Below are positions 1 through 5,513 of a DNA stretch of 8,277 nt, piece after piece (position 1 is the first letter of the stretch; the number at the start of each line of letters is the position of its first letter). The notes under the pieces were generated by a model. That model was not told the DNA's origin and searched no databases. It was given only the letters and a program-made list of their open reading frames with translations. Source of the stretch: Candidatus Hermodarchaeota archaeon (lineage in GTDB: Archaea; Asgardarchaeota; Hermodarchaeia; Hermodarchaeales; Hermodarchaeaceae). The stretch covers positions 1 through 8,277 of the forward strand of contig JAEOSA010000084.1 of assembly GCA_016840595.1 (NCBI GenBank), in the 5' to 3' direction. A program made the position numbers and the translations under genes.

Positions 1-38
1 TGGCGGATTACAGCAATATTTCACGTATTGCCCCAAGC

Positions 39-75
39 TATATATGTAAAGCAGTATTGAATATATACTAGAGGG
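39..75 (+). promoter_or_regulatory. TATA box and RBS of the 83-residue gene
   Basis: TATATATG lies at 39-46. A GAGGG Shine-Dalgarno-like element lies at 71-75, 7 bases before the ATG at 83. The TATA-to-RBS spacing of about 30 bases recurs at other genes in this window and implies a very short leader carrying the RBS. A second AT-rich stretch at 61-67 is too close to the start for an SD-bearing leader. This assignment is inferred from sequence only. Confidence 0.45.
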
Positions 76-82
76 ATTTTGT

Positions 83-334
83 ATGAATCCGCCACTAATT
101 ACATCACAAACCAGCACCGTGCCCAACCTGCCTGATCACGCCTTTCACCTCGTTAAAGTGATTGAAACCCGCAAGGACAAAAAAAATCGGGATGTCCATT
201 ATCTAACGGTGTTCATGGAAACTTTTGTGGATGGACGACGAACACGGAAAAAAGTTACATCCCTTGCACTATCCGCAGATGAGCACGATACACCAAATCT
301 ATCTTGGCAAGCCTACGCGGAACAGGATTTCTAA
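83..334 (+). CDS. small hypothetical protein, 83 aa
   Basis: I do not recognise this gene. The ATG has a good upstream TATA and GAGGG RBS, which argues that it is a real gene. The product is soluble, with no signal peptide or membrane segment. The N-terminal 20 residues are Pro/Thr/Ser-rich and probably flexible. The middle (residues about 21-63) reads like two or three beta strands around a basic patch (RKDKKNR at 30-36, DGRRTRKK at 50-57). The tail is acidic. The pattern of a strand, then basic gly/arg turn, then a VTSLAL strand loosely recalls the N-terminal strands of some transposases, but no catalytic part follows, so this is not a supported assignment. The gene converges on mer with only 26 bases between the stop codons. 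Its function is unknown. Confidence 0.6.
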   Translation: MNPPLITSQTSTVPNLPDHAFHLVKVIETRKDKKNRDVHYLTVFMETFVDGRRTRKKVTSLALSADEHDTPNLSWQAYAEQDF

Positions 335-360
335 GCATATAGTGCCATTCTTGCAAAAAT

Positions 361-1365
361 TCATTTGAAGTGAGGAAGAATTTCTTTACTAGCCAGTTCC
401 ATAGATGTACGCTTTTTCGGGCCAATGGGTGATCCAAATACAAACTGAGTAATGCCTGTTTTCTGAAGGGCTGCAATTTTTTCTGTACATTCTTTGGGTG
501 TTCCACGAATACAAAAAGCCTCTAGCATTTCATCTGTGACAGCTCCAAAGGCTGCAGGAAAATCGCCTTTCCCAAGAGCTTTACCAATTGGTGCTGCACT
601 CTCCGGTGAAATACCGTGCCTTTCTAACACAACAGGTGGCGAACCAGCAACGATGAAGGCAACGACCGGTGTTGCAGCTTTTGTCGCCTTGTCCATCTTC
701 TTGTCAACAGAGACACTGGCATACGCTGCCACATCAACATCCTTGGGTTTCCGATTCGCCTCTTTAATGCCTTTGTTAATCTGCTTTGATGCAAATTTGA
801 AGTCTACTGGATGCGAAGCATTTACCAAGACACCTTGACCCATCGACCCAGCAAGTTGGAGCATCTTTGGACCTTGGGCCCCAATATAAATTGGAAGCTC
901 TCCTGTCTTTTCAAAGGCAACTTTGGCTTTTTCCACAGTGAATACTTTGCCTTCAAACCCTTTGATTTTCCCCGAATCAAAAATTGAACGGAAAATCATT
1001 ACACTCTCTTTTACAGCAGTCAGTGGTTTAGTCCTCTCAATTCCGAGCAGATTAAGGGTGATTTTATCTCCCGCTCCGATTCCCAGGATTGCCCTGCCCC
1101 CAGACAAATTATCGAGAGACATCAAAGTGGAAGCGGTTTGCACCGGATTAATCAAATACGGGTTGGTCACACCAGGACCCAACATGATTTCATCGGTGTA
1201 GTTAGCAAGCAAGCTCAAAACAACATACACTGAACGATTGTTGAAATGATCGGTAATCCAACAGAAATCAAAGCCATATTTTTCGGCAAGAATACCAAGA
1301 GCGGTTGTTTGCCAGTAAGCTTCTTGAGGTACAAATTCCACAGCGAACCGTAATTTGGAAGTCAT
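361..1365 (-). CDS. mer: 5,10-methylenetetrahydromethanopterin reductase (Mer)
   Basis: This cytoplasmic enzyme reversibly reduces methylene-H4MPT to methyl-H4MPT with reduced F420 as hydride donor, in the C1 branch of methanogenesis or the archaeal Wood-Ljungdahl pathway. It belongs to the bacterial-luciferase-like TIM-barrel family. The 334 residues match full-length Mer from end to end. Recognisable stretches, in order, are FAVEFVPQE (7-15), WITDHFNNRSVY (36-47), LGPGVTNPY (62-70, the family's conserved cis-peptide region), GRAILGIGAGDK (90-101), IYIGAQGPKML (159-169), VNASHP (181-186), VVAFIVAGSPP (234-244), ERHGI (248-252) and FGSPIGP (310-316). These are Mer signatures and not those of generic F420 luciferase-like oxidoreductases. 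The ATG is preceded by GGAGG (1373-1377) with 7 bases of spacing. No mtd, mch, ftr or fwd genes are adjacent, so the gene appears to stand alone. The gene is intact; the direction of flux in vivo cannot be read from sequence. Confidence 0.95.
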   Translation of the reverse strand: MTSKLRFAVEFVPQEAYWQTTALGILAEKYGFDFCWITDHFNNRSVYVVLSLLANYTDEIMLGPGVTNPYLINPVQTASTLMSLDNLSGGRAILGIGAGDKITLNLLGIERTKPLTAVKESVMIFRSIFDSGKIKGFEGKVFTVEKAKVAFEKTGELPIYIGAQGPKMLQLAGSMGQGVLVNASHPVDFKFASKQINKGIKEANRKPKDVDVAAYASVSVDKKMDKATKAATPVVAFIVAGSPPVVLERHGISPESAAPIGKALGKGDFPAAFGAVTDEMLEAFCIRGTPKECTEKIAALQKTGITQFVFGSPIGPKKRTSMELASKEILPHFK

Positions 1366-1372
1366 AATGTTT

Positions 1373-1421
1373 CCTCCGTTTCAAAGATTAGCTTACCCTT
1401 ATTCTGTCACCGGATAAAAAA
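1373..1421 (-). promoter_or_regulatory. mer promoter (TATA-like) and RBS
   Basis: On the minus strand a TTTTTTATC box (1413-1421) lies about 50 bases before the mer ATG, and GGAGG (1373-1377) lies 7 bases before it. The implied leader is about 25-30 nt. The RBS is convincing. The TATA-like box is weaker, but the same TTTTTTATCC string recurs upstream of the gene ending at 4589. This is the divergent intergenic region shared with the first 7-TM gene. Confidence 0.45.
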
Positions 1422-1468
1422 GGAAGGGTTACTAACACTCGATAGGATTTCTCGTCGCAAGAGGCAGA

Positions 1469-1477
1469 TTTTTATAA
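1469..1477 (+). promoter_or_regulatory. TATA-like box of first 7-TM gene
   Basis: TTTTTATAA at 1469-1477 is the best TATA-like element upstream of the first 7-TM gene. It lies only 8 bases before the ATG at 1486. In archaea transcription usually begins about 22-27 bases downstream of the TATA centre, here about 1496-1500. The first ATG would therefore lie upstream of the transcript. The GGAGGT at 1504-1509 would fall at the very 5' end of the message, as seen for other genes in the window. Confidence 0.45.
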
Positions 1478-1485
1478 CTCCTTAC

Positions 1486-2280
1486 ATGCAGTTCTGCTTC
1501 ACTGGAGGTATTAACCTGTCTATTCAATTATCCGCAGGCGTTAGCTTTGCGATCTTCATATTTGCGTTCATTTTTGGACTACAACTATTCATCGAGGCAA
1601 TTCGTGGTCGTGGTGATCGAACCCTCCTATTATACGGGGTTTTGACACTTTGGTTTTGGTCATTCTCATTCTTAATATGGGGACTCCGAATAATCCTGAT
1701 TGATCCCGATTCCCTCTTGCTAGTTATCCAACCCTTTGCTCTCCAATGGGCTCTGTATATTGGATTTGGTGCCTTTTTCGGTGTCTTCTGGTTACTCCGA
1801 ATGACAAAACCCGACCTCCTTCTAGGACGTCGAGCATGGCTTAGACTACTCGTTTTCGTAGGGACAATTGTGTTTACATACTATGCATTTACCTCAGCTT
1901 TCATCTCAGGAGATCCCCTCATAATCTGGCATGGTTTTGTAGAAGATTTCGCAGCAAATCCCGCGAATCCCTATGGACTAGGAATGCTCATTGCGTCGGG
2001 TATTGATCTCGCCATCTATGTCTGCATCATCCCCATCGGTCTCTACTTCCTCTACATGAAAGAACGTCGCTCTCTAGGTTCGAAAGTCTTCATGAAAGAC
2101 CTACTTTTCTGGATTGGTTTGATTCTCATATTCGTTACAATCACTCTTGATGTAGGTCTACGCTATATCGATCCAACAATGGCTTTAGACATGGCTGTCA
2201 TTGCCGTGAGGGGTCTGATGGCAGCGGGATTCTTCTTACTCTGGTTCTCATACCGACTCATGAACCTGTTCATAAAATAG
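1486..2280 (+). CDS. 7-TM membrane protein of unknown function (first of tandem pair)
   Basis: I see seven hydrophobic segments at about residues 17-38, 47-67, 84-105, 119-140, 163-191, 205-226 and 233-256. Basic loops (EAIRGRGDR; RMTKPDLLLGRR; MKERRSLGSK) alternate with acidic or neutral ones. By the positive-inside rule the N-terminus is outside and the C-terminus inside, a rhodopsin/GPCR-like topology. There is no retinal lysine signature, no kinase, no HAMP and no other cytoplasmic output domain. The protein looks homologous to its downstream neighbour: IFGL in TM1, IWGLR ending TM2, PD.L..R.AW in the third loop and GL..IF....LD in TM6 align at almost the same spacing. It resembles the 7-TM sensor halves of archaeal histidine kinases only in general form. 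The coordinates use the outermost ATG. A SD (GGAGGT, 1504-1509) six bases before an in-frame CTG at 1516 suggests the true start is that CTG, giving 254 residues. Function unknown. Confidence 0.8.
   Translation: MQFCFTGGINLSIQLSAGVSFAIFIFAFIFGLQLFIEAIRGRGDRTLLLYGVLTLWFWSFSFLIWGLRIILIDPDSLLLVIQPFALQWALYIGFGAFFGVFWLLRMTKPDLLLGRRAWLRLLVFVGTIVFTYYAFTSAFISGDPLIIWHGFVEDFAANPANPYGLGMLIASGIDLAIYVCIIPIGLYFLYMKERRSLGSKVFMKDLLFWIGLILIFVTITLDVGLRYIDPTMALDMAVIAVRGLMAAGFFLLWFSYRLMNLFIK
1504..1518 (+). promoter_or_regulatory. RBS pointing to a CTG start codon
   Basis: GGAGGT (1504-1509) is a near-perfect Shine-Dalgarno site lying inside the reading frame. No ATG, GTG or TTG follows at a workable distance. 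The in-frame codon at the ideal distance is CTG (1516-1518), 6 bases after the SD. Combined with the TATA box at 1469-1477 this favours initiation at CTG, removing ten residues including a cysteine at position 4. ATT at 1510 or 1522 are less likely alternatives. Confidence 0.45.
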
Positions 2281-2306
2281 CCCCCCGGTGTCCTTCAGTA
2301 GATTCA

Positions 2307-2342
2307 CCCGTAGGAGTGCAAGCAGGCTTACGGGACGTTTTT
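2307..2342 (+). terminator. hairpin/T-tract terminator after first 7-TM gene
   Basis: CCCGTAGG (2307-2314) and CTTACGGG (2327-2334) form an 8-bp stem with one G-U pair and a 12-base loop. It is followed by TTTTT (2338-2342). It lies 27 bases after the stop of the first 7-TM gene and before the promoter of the second, so the two genes are probably transcribed separately. Confidence 0.5.
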
Positions 2343-2367
2343 CCTATCTTACTCAGTTGAGTGAAGG

Positions 2368-2404
2368 TTTTATATTATAAGAACCGAAGCTTCTGAATCC
2401 GAGG
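2368..2404 (+). promoter_or_regulatory. promoter and RBS of second 7-TM gene
   Basis: TTTTATATTATAA (2368-2380) is a strong archaeal TATA-like box, preceded by a purine-rich GTGAAGG that could serve as BRE. GAGG (2401-2404) lies 7 bases before the ATG at 2412. The predicted transcription start, about 2398-2400, places the RBS at the 5' end of the message. Confidence 0.55.
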
Positions 2405-2411
2405 AATCCAA

Positions 2412-3140
2412 ATGATTCAATATATTCTTGATAACATCATTTCCTTTGGCATTGGACTCACGTTTATCGTTGCGACCCTGATATTCGGCCTCTTTTTTCT
2501 AATGCGGGCCTCAATACGCTCTGGTCAAGAGCGCTATAATCCGCTAGCTTTCGGTCTTGCTTTACTAGCCTTTGCTGGGGCTCATATTATCTGGAATCTC
2601 CGTGCAGCGTTTTTTCCTCCACAATCTGCAGCATCTTTGTGGTTCCCCTATTGGCAGGGGTTTTGGGTTTTATTCATATCAGGAATAACGTTATTGGGTT
2701 TGTGGAGTCTTATTGTTGCTTATCCTGATTGGCTTAACACTAGGAAATGGCTTCTCATTGTTCTTCTTATTCCTTGGCTTATCGTTGTAATCGATATCCT
2801 CTTGGTGACCAATCCCGGATCTGCTTTACTTGTCTGCTCAGCTCAAATCTGGGATCTTAGACCAGATCTTATTGTCCTTCTTGCTACAGCGCTTCCTTTC
2901 ACCTTCTACATCGGGATTGCCATCGACTATTCTTACAGTCAATTCAAAGCTGGCGCTGACCAAGTGCTGCATATTCCCATAATTGCTGGATTGCTGTTCA
3001 TCATAATTGGAGGAATCCTAGATACCAAAGCCTATCCAGATTGTCCAATCATTACCATGGGACGAATGCTTATGCTTGGGGGCCTCCTGTTAACCTCCTT
3101 CAGTCTACTTCGCTTTGCCCCTAAACTCCACAAAGAATAG
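2412..3140 (+). CDS. 7-TM membrane protein of unknown function (second of tandem pair)
   Basis: The 242-residue product has seven hydrophobic segments at about 9-31, 44-63, 77-104, 112-133, 152-173, 187-204 and 211-233. Basic loops (RASIRSGQER; PDWLNTRK) and a basic tail (RFAPKLHKE) predict N-out/C-in topology, identical to the upstream paralog-like gene. Two cysteines, C142 in the 4/5 loop and C211 in the 6/7 loop, both fall on the predicted outer face and could form a disulfide linking these loops. The first 7-TM protein lacks both. No cytoplasmic enzymatic or DNA-binding domain is fused. The ATG is well supported by TATA and RBS. A receptor or sensor role is possible by analogy with 7-TM sensor modules, but a transport or enzymatic role cannot be excluded. 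A small 4-TM gene follows 46 bases later on the same strand, possibly co-transcribed. Confidence 0.85.
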   Translation: MIQYILDNIISFGIGLTFIVATLIFGLFFLMRASIRSGQERYNPLAFGLALLAFAGAHIIWNLRAAFFPPQSAASLWFPYWQGFWVLFISGITLLGLWSLIVAYPDWLNTRKWLLIVLLIPWLIVVIDILLVTNPGSALLVCSAQIWDLRPDLIVLLATALPFTFYIGIAIDYSYSQFKAGADQVLHIPIIAGLLFIIIGGILDTKAYPDCPIITMGRMLMLGGLLLTSFSLLRFAPKLHKE

Positions 3141-3186
3141 TCTGCAATGATAACGCTTTAATCAACAAACAACGCGGTCATTGACC

Positions 3187-3606
3187 ATGACTGAAAATGA
3201 AACCTCATCACAACAACGCTTTTGGACACAATCAACGATCCTTGTAACATTCCTACTATTGATCATAGTTATCGTCATATTCGGTTTTGCTTTCACTCAA
3301 AATCTCCTCTGGGTAGCAAGCCTTGGACTTCTCTATTCCTTTCTCCTCATCATTCCCGTCTACCTTAGGATGCAACGGCGGACACATTTTATGGGCTATT
3401 TCATGCACATTGTTACGCTCATCTTCGCTTTTGTTATTCTTGCTTTGTTCTGGTACTTCCAAATTGCTTTTGGTGCACACCCCTTGCTTTGGGACTATCT
3501 CCTGCTGGCACTCAGTCTACTCTTCTGCTCAATGCTGGTTAACTTCATTGTTTACAAATATCTGAAACTAATCGCCTTGCCCACACCAAAACCACTTGAA
3601 CTTTAG
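3187..3606 (+). CDS. small 4-TM membrane protein, 139 aa
   Basis: I do not recognise this protein. After a polar N-terminus of 16 residues there are four hydrophobic segments at about 17-37, 40-61, 69-96 and 100-126. The basic loop RMQRR (61-65) between TM2 and TM3 predicts that both termini are cytoplasmic. The tail (LPTPKPLEL) is short and proline-containing. The frame also allows a TTG two codons upstream (3181). I prefer the ATG at 3187 because the only SD-like string, GGTCA (3176-3180), is at an acceptable distance from it, though this RBS is weak. A weak TTTAAT (3157-3162) could alternatively drive a leaderless transcript. It follows the second 7-TM gene on the same strand with no terminator between, so it may be in an operon with it. 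It converges on the DUF72 gene with 13 bases between stops. Confidence 0.75.
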   Translation: MTENETSSQQRFWTQSTILVTFLLLIIVIVIFGFAFTQNLLWVASLGLLYSFLLIIPVYLRMQRRTHFMGYFMHIVTLIFAFVILALFWYFQIAFGAHPLLWDYLLLALSLLFCSMLVNFIVYKYLKLIALPTPKPLEL

Positions 3607-3619
3607 TGAATGTAGAAAC

Positions 3620-4462
3620 TTATTCCTCAGAAAACTGGCTCAACGAAGTCTGTTCACTTCTCTTACGTTGAATACGCTGATCTGTTACTCGATTAACTCG
3701 ATCCCGGACATGCTTCGGCATTCGATGTGGCAAACCAATTAATTCCATCATTTCCACACAATTCCTGGCTGCAAATCCATGCCAGTGATTGTTGAAATAC
3801 CCATAGACGTCTTTAGGTGTTTGTTTGACAATCTCCTGAAATTTTGGTATCCACGCTTCTAGCTCCTCTTGGTTATACAAATAATAGTACCAGAGCTTCT
3901 TTCCATGACCGTGCCAACGAATATAGGAAAATGGCGCTGTCACTTCAACACGGGATGGTAACAGAGGTTCATCAACGATACAATATGCGACCTGATATCG
4001 TCGAAGCAGATCAAAGGTCGCATCCTGCATCCAAGAGAGATGTCGAAACTCAACCGCAAACTCCCATTCGCCAGGAAGAGTCTGTAAAAAGGCGTCAAGG
4101 ACATCCACTTGATCAAAATCAAAAGAAGGAGGCAACTGAATAAGAAGTGGTCCCAACCGGCGGGCATCACGAAGCGGCGCCATCAGCTGCAAATAATCCT
4201 GCATCCGTTGTTCAGCTCCTTTCGATACATCCAATCGGAGTTTATGAGTTACCTCTTGAGGTACTTTTGCAGTAAAGATGAAATCATCCGGTGCTCGTGA
4301 CCAAGCCGCCACGACTTTCCGACTAGGAAAGTTGTAAAAGGTCGAATTGATTTCCGCTGTGTTGAATATTTTACTGAAGTAGACGAACTGATGCTTCTTT
4401 GAGGGATAGAAGCTGCCGACCCAGTCTTCGTATTTCCAACCAGCGGTACCTAGCCTGATCAA
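3620..4462 (-). CDS. DUF72 family protein (YecE-like TIM barrel)
   Basis: The 280 residues match DUF72 (PF01904) throughout. Motifs are IRLGTAGWKYEDW (2-14), FYP (18-20), F..AEIN.TFY (33-43), F.F..KVP..VTH (61-73), LGPLLIQLPPSF (103-114), FAVEFRH.SW (135-144), CIVDEP (161-166), YIRWHGHGK.....YY (180-194) and VYGYFNNHWHGFAARN (219-234). Known structures of the family are TIM barrels with a conserved charged pocket. The biochemical role is not firmly established; a link to nucleic acid metabolism has been suggested from similarity to endonuclease IV-like barrels. The start is TTG (4460-4462), chosen because family members begin almost exactly at this IRLGTAGW stretch and no ATG lies nearby. The basic C-terminal tail ends in QTSLSQFSEE (271-280), which resembles a PCNA-interacting peptide. 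The gene is intact and appears to be monocistronic. Confidence 0.92.
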   Translation of the reverse strand: MIRLGTAGWKYEDWVGSFYPSKKHQFVYFSKIFNTAEINSTFYNFPSRKVVAAWSRAPDDFIFTAKVPQEVTHKLRLDVSKGAEQRMQDYLQLMAPLRDARRLGPLLIQLPPSFDFDQVDVLDAFLQTLPGEWEFAVEFRHLSWMQDATFDLLRRYQVAYCIVDEPLLPSRVEVTAPFSYIRWHGHGKKLWYYYLYNQEELEAWIPKFQEIVKQTPKDVYGYFNNHWHGFAARNCVEMMELIGLPHRMPKHVRDRVNRVTDQRIQRKRSEQTSLSQFSEE

Positions 4463-4493
4463 AGAACAACCCTGCTAATTCACAAGGATTGAC

Positions 4494-4501
4494 ATTTAAA
4501 T
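4494..4501 (-). promoter_or_regulatory. TATA box of the DUF72 gene
   Basis: ATTTAAAT (4494-4501) lies about 35 bases upstream of the TTG start on the minus strand. Transcription would begin near 4472 and give a leader of about 10 nt. The only SD-like sequence in that leader is weak (AGGGTTG region), so initiation may be close to leaderless. Confidence 0.45.
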
Positions 4502-4535
4502 AGCTATTCAAGACGGGTCACAAAGTGAAAGACTG

Positions 4536-4579
4536 AAAAAAGAAAGGGCGAAGGGGGGCTTGTAGAACAAGCTCACCCC
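4536..4579 (-). terminator. terminator after small membrane protein gene
   Basis: Read on the minus strand, GGGG-(TGA bulge)-GCTTGT pairs with ACAAGC-CCCC around a 3-base loop (core arms at 4567-4572 and 4558-4563). The hairpin is followed by a pyrimidine-rich stretch with six Ts (4541-4536). It begins 10 bases after the stop at 4589. It separates this gene from DUF72, which has its own TATA. Confidence 0.5.
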
Positions 4580-4588
4580 ATCGTATGA

Positions 4589-5020
4589 TCAGGGCCATGG
4601 TAAGAATGGCAATAGTAGTAAGAGTACTGTCACTGCAAGGATGGCCATAATAATCCCGATGATGACAATGAAAATCACATAAAGGATTCCAACAGCTAAA
4701 GCCCCAAGAACGCCAGTATCAAAGAAGCGCATGATAAGCCAAATGTAGATAATTAGGACGATGATTAGCGGTAACAATCCTACTAGAAAGCCTAAGATTG
4801 GATCTAAGGGTGGTAGCGCGGGTACGACATAAGTATCAAAGACCCATGTTAACGCGGTATCAAGAATGGCACCAAGCAACGAAATCCAGAGAGCATCGGT
4901 GAACTTTGCATTTTCTGGTCCTGATACAATCCTTCCTGCAACCCAGAGAACGAGTGAACCAGCAATCCAGAAAATAAGGAAGGGAATTACATATACGAAT
5001 ATGAATTCGACAATTTGCAT
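4589..5020 (-). CDS. small integral membrane protein, 143 aa, with internal motif duplication
   Basis: I do not recognise a named family. Counting from the preferred ATG (5018-5020), hydrophobic segments fall at about 4-30, 42-62, 74-97 and 101-139, the last long enough for two passes, giving four or five TM segments. The product is almost all hydrophobic with a single extended loop (SGPENAKFTD). Two stretches resemble each other: FTDALWISLLGAIL (40-53) and FFDTGVLGALAVGIL (99-113), which suggests an internal repeat. The frame extends to an ATG at 5059, but an AGGTG element (5029-5033), 8 bases before ATG 5020, supports the shorter form. A TATA-like box at 5084-5092 could also give a leaderless transcript starting at the longer ATG, so the start is uncertain. 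It has its own terminator and lies downstream of another terminator, so it is probably transcribed alone. Confidence 0.75.
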   Translation of the reverse strand: MQIVEFIFVYVIPFLIFWIAGSLVLWVAGRIVSGPENAKFTDALWISLLGAILDTALTWVFDTYVVPALPPLDPILGFLVGLLPLIIVLIIYIWLIMRFFDTGVLGALAVGILYVIFIVIIGIIMAILAVTVLLLLLPFLPWP

Positions 5021-5083
5021 GGTACGTACACCTTTGGTGTAGTTCTGGGCTACATACACGAAACCATCCCTAAAAGATTATGG

Positions 5084-5092
5084 GATAAAAAA
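5084..5092 (-). promoter_or_regulatory. TATA-like box of small membrane protein gene
   Basis: TTTTTTATC on the minus strand is the same string as in the mer upstream region. It would start transcription near 5060. It lies 5 bases from the T-tract of the upstream gene's terminator, so termination and re-initiation are packed together. Confidence 0.35.
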
Positions 5093-5097
5093 TTGTC

Positions 5098-5140
5098 AAA
5101 AAAAGAACTCACCAGCGGGTCCGGAGGGTTATGGACCCGC
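5098..5140 (-). terminator. terminator after the 103-residue gene
   Basis: A perfect 8-bp stem, GCGGGTCC (5115-5122) with GGACCCGC (5133-5140), encloses a 10-base loop. Read on the minus strand, a run of seven Ts (5104-5098) begins 10 bases after the stem. It lies about 46 bases after the stop at 5187. This is the clearest terminator-like structure in the window. Confidence 0.6.
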
Positions 5141-5186
5141 CGATGGGATGAAACTCCTACACAGGCACTCCTAGACGAAGACCCTA

Positions 5187-5498
5187 TTATTGTGCCACAG
5201 TAATCGTGGACAGTGCCTTGACGACTTCTTCTGCAGCCATTACGCCACCGAGGACATCACCAATGACATCGAGGGTCTTCACTGGTTCTGCACGCAGAGA
5301 ACAGGTGAAGAGAGTTTCCAAGCCCATGTCGGTGGCAAGGAGATCTCGCATCATCAGATGGAGAACCATTTTGGCTTCTCGGGCTGGAACATTTTTTGCG
5401 GCCTTTGTTTTGAGTAGCAGGTCAAGGAGTGCCGTCGAGACAGGTTCCCGTTGGTCTTTGGGGATGAGCCCCACGACCTTTCGTAATCCTTCACTCAT
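5187..5498 (-). CDS. hypothetical protein, 103 aa, predicted helical
   Basis: I do not recognise this gene. It encodes a soluble protein that reads as mostly amphipathic helix throughout (for example REPVSTALLDLLLKTKAAKN and EAKMVLHLMMRDLLATDMGL), with no signal peptide, zinc motif or obvious DNA-binding motif. A single cysteine occurs at about residue 66. Possible starts are TTG 5513, GTG 5510 and ATG 5498. I choose the ATG because GGTGA (5507-5511) lies 8 bases before it, and the outer starts overlap that RBS. Upstream is a strong TATA and a perfect 12-bp inverted repeat that would fold in the leader next to the RBS, so translation or transcription may be controlled there. It has its own terminator, so it is likely a monocistronic regulated gene. 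Function unknown. Confidence 0.7.
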   Translation of the reverse strand: MSEGLRKVVGLIPKDQREPVSTALLDLLLKTKAAKNVPAREAKMVLHLMMRDLLATDMGLETLFTCSLRAEPVKTLDVIGDVLGGVMAAEEVVKALSTITVAQ

Positions 5499-5513
5499 TG
5501 ATATCGTCACCAA

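Noticed and set aside
1..71. Short open tails at the left edge (stops at 49, 60 and 71 in the three + frames), one reading ADYSNISRIAPSYICKAVLNIY
   Set aside because: All three frames are open by chance over such a short AT-rich stretch. A 15-23 codon tail overlapping a TATA box and RBS cannot be assigned as a gene end without the sequence to the left.
494..1201. Plus-strand open frames at 494-838 and 923-1201
   Set aside because: They lie antisense within mer, whose protein identity is certain, and have no recognisable protein features; they are shadow frames.
3256..3565. Open frames at 3256-3480 (-) and 3323-3565 (+)
   Set aside because: Both overlap the 4-TM gene, whose frame gives a coherent membrane protein; the alternatives have unnatural composition.
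3844..4300. Open frames on both strands at 3844-4143, 3940-4170 and 4109-4300
   Set aside because: They overlap the well-matched DUF72 gene and show no independent family signature or RBS.
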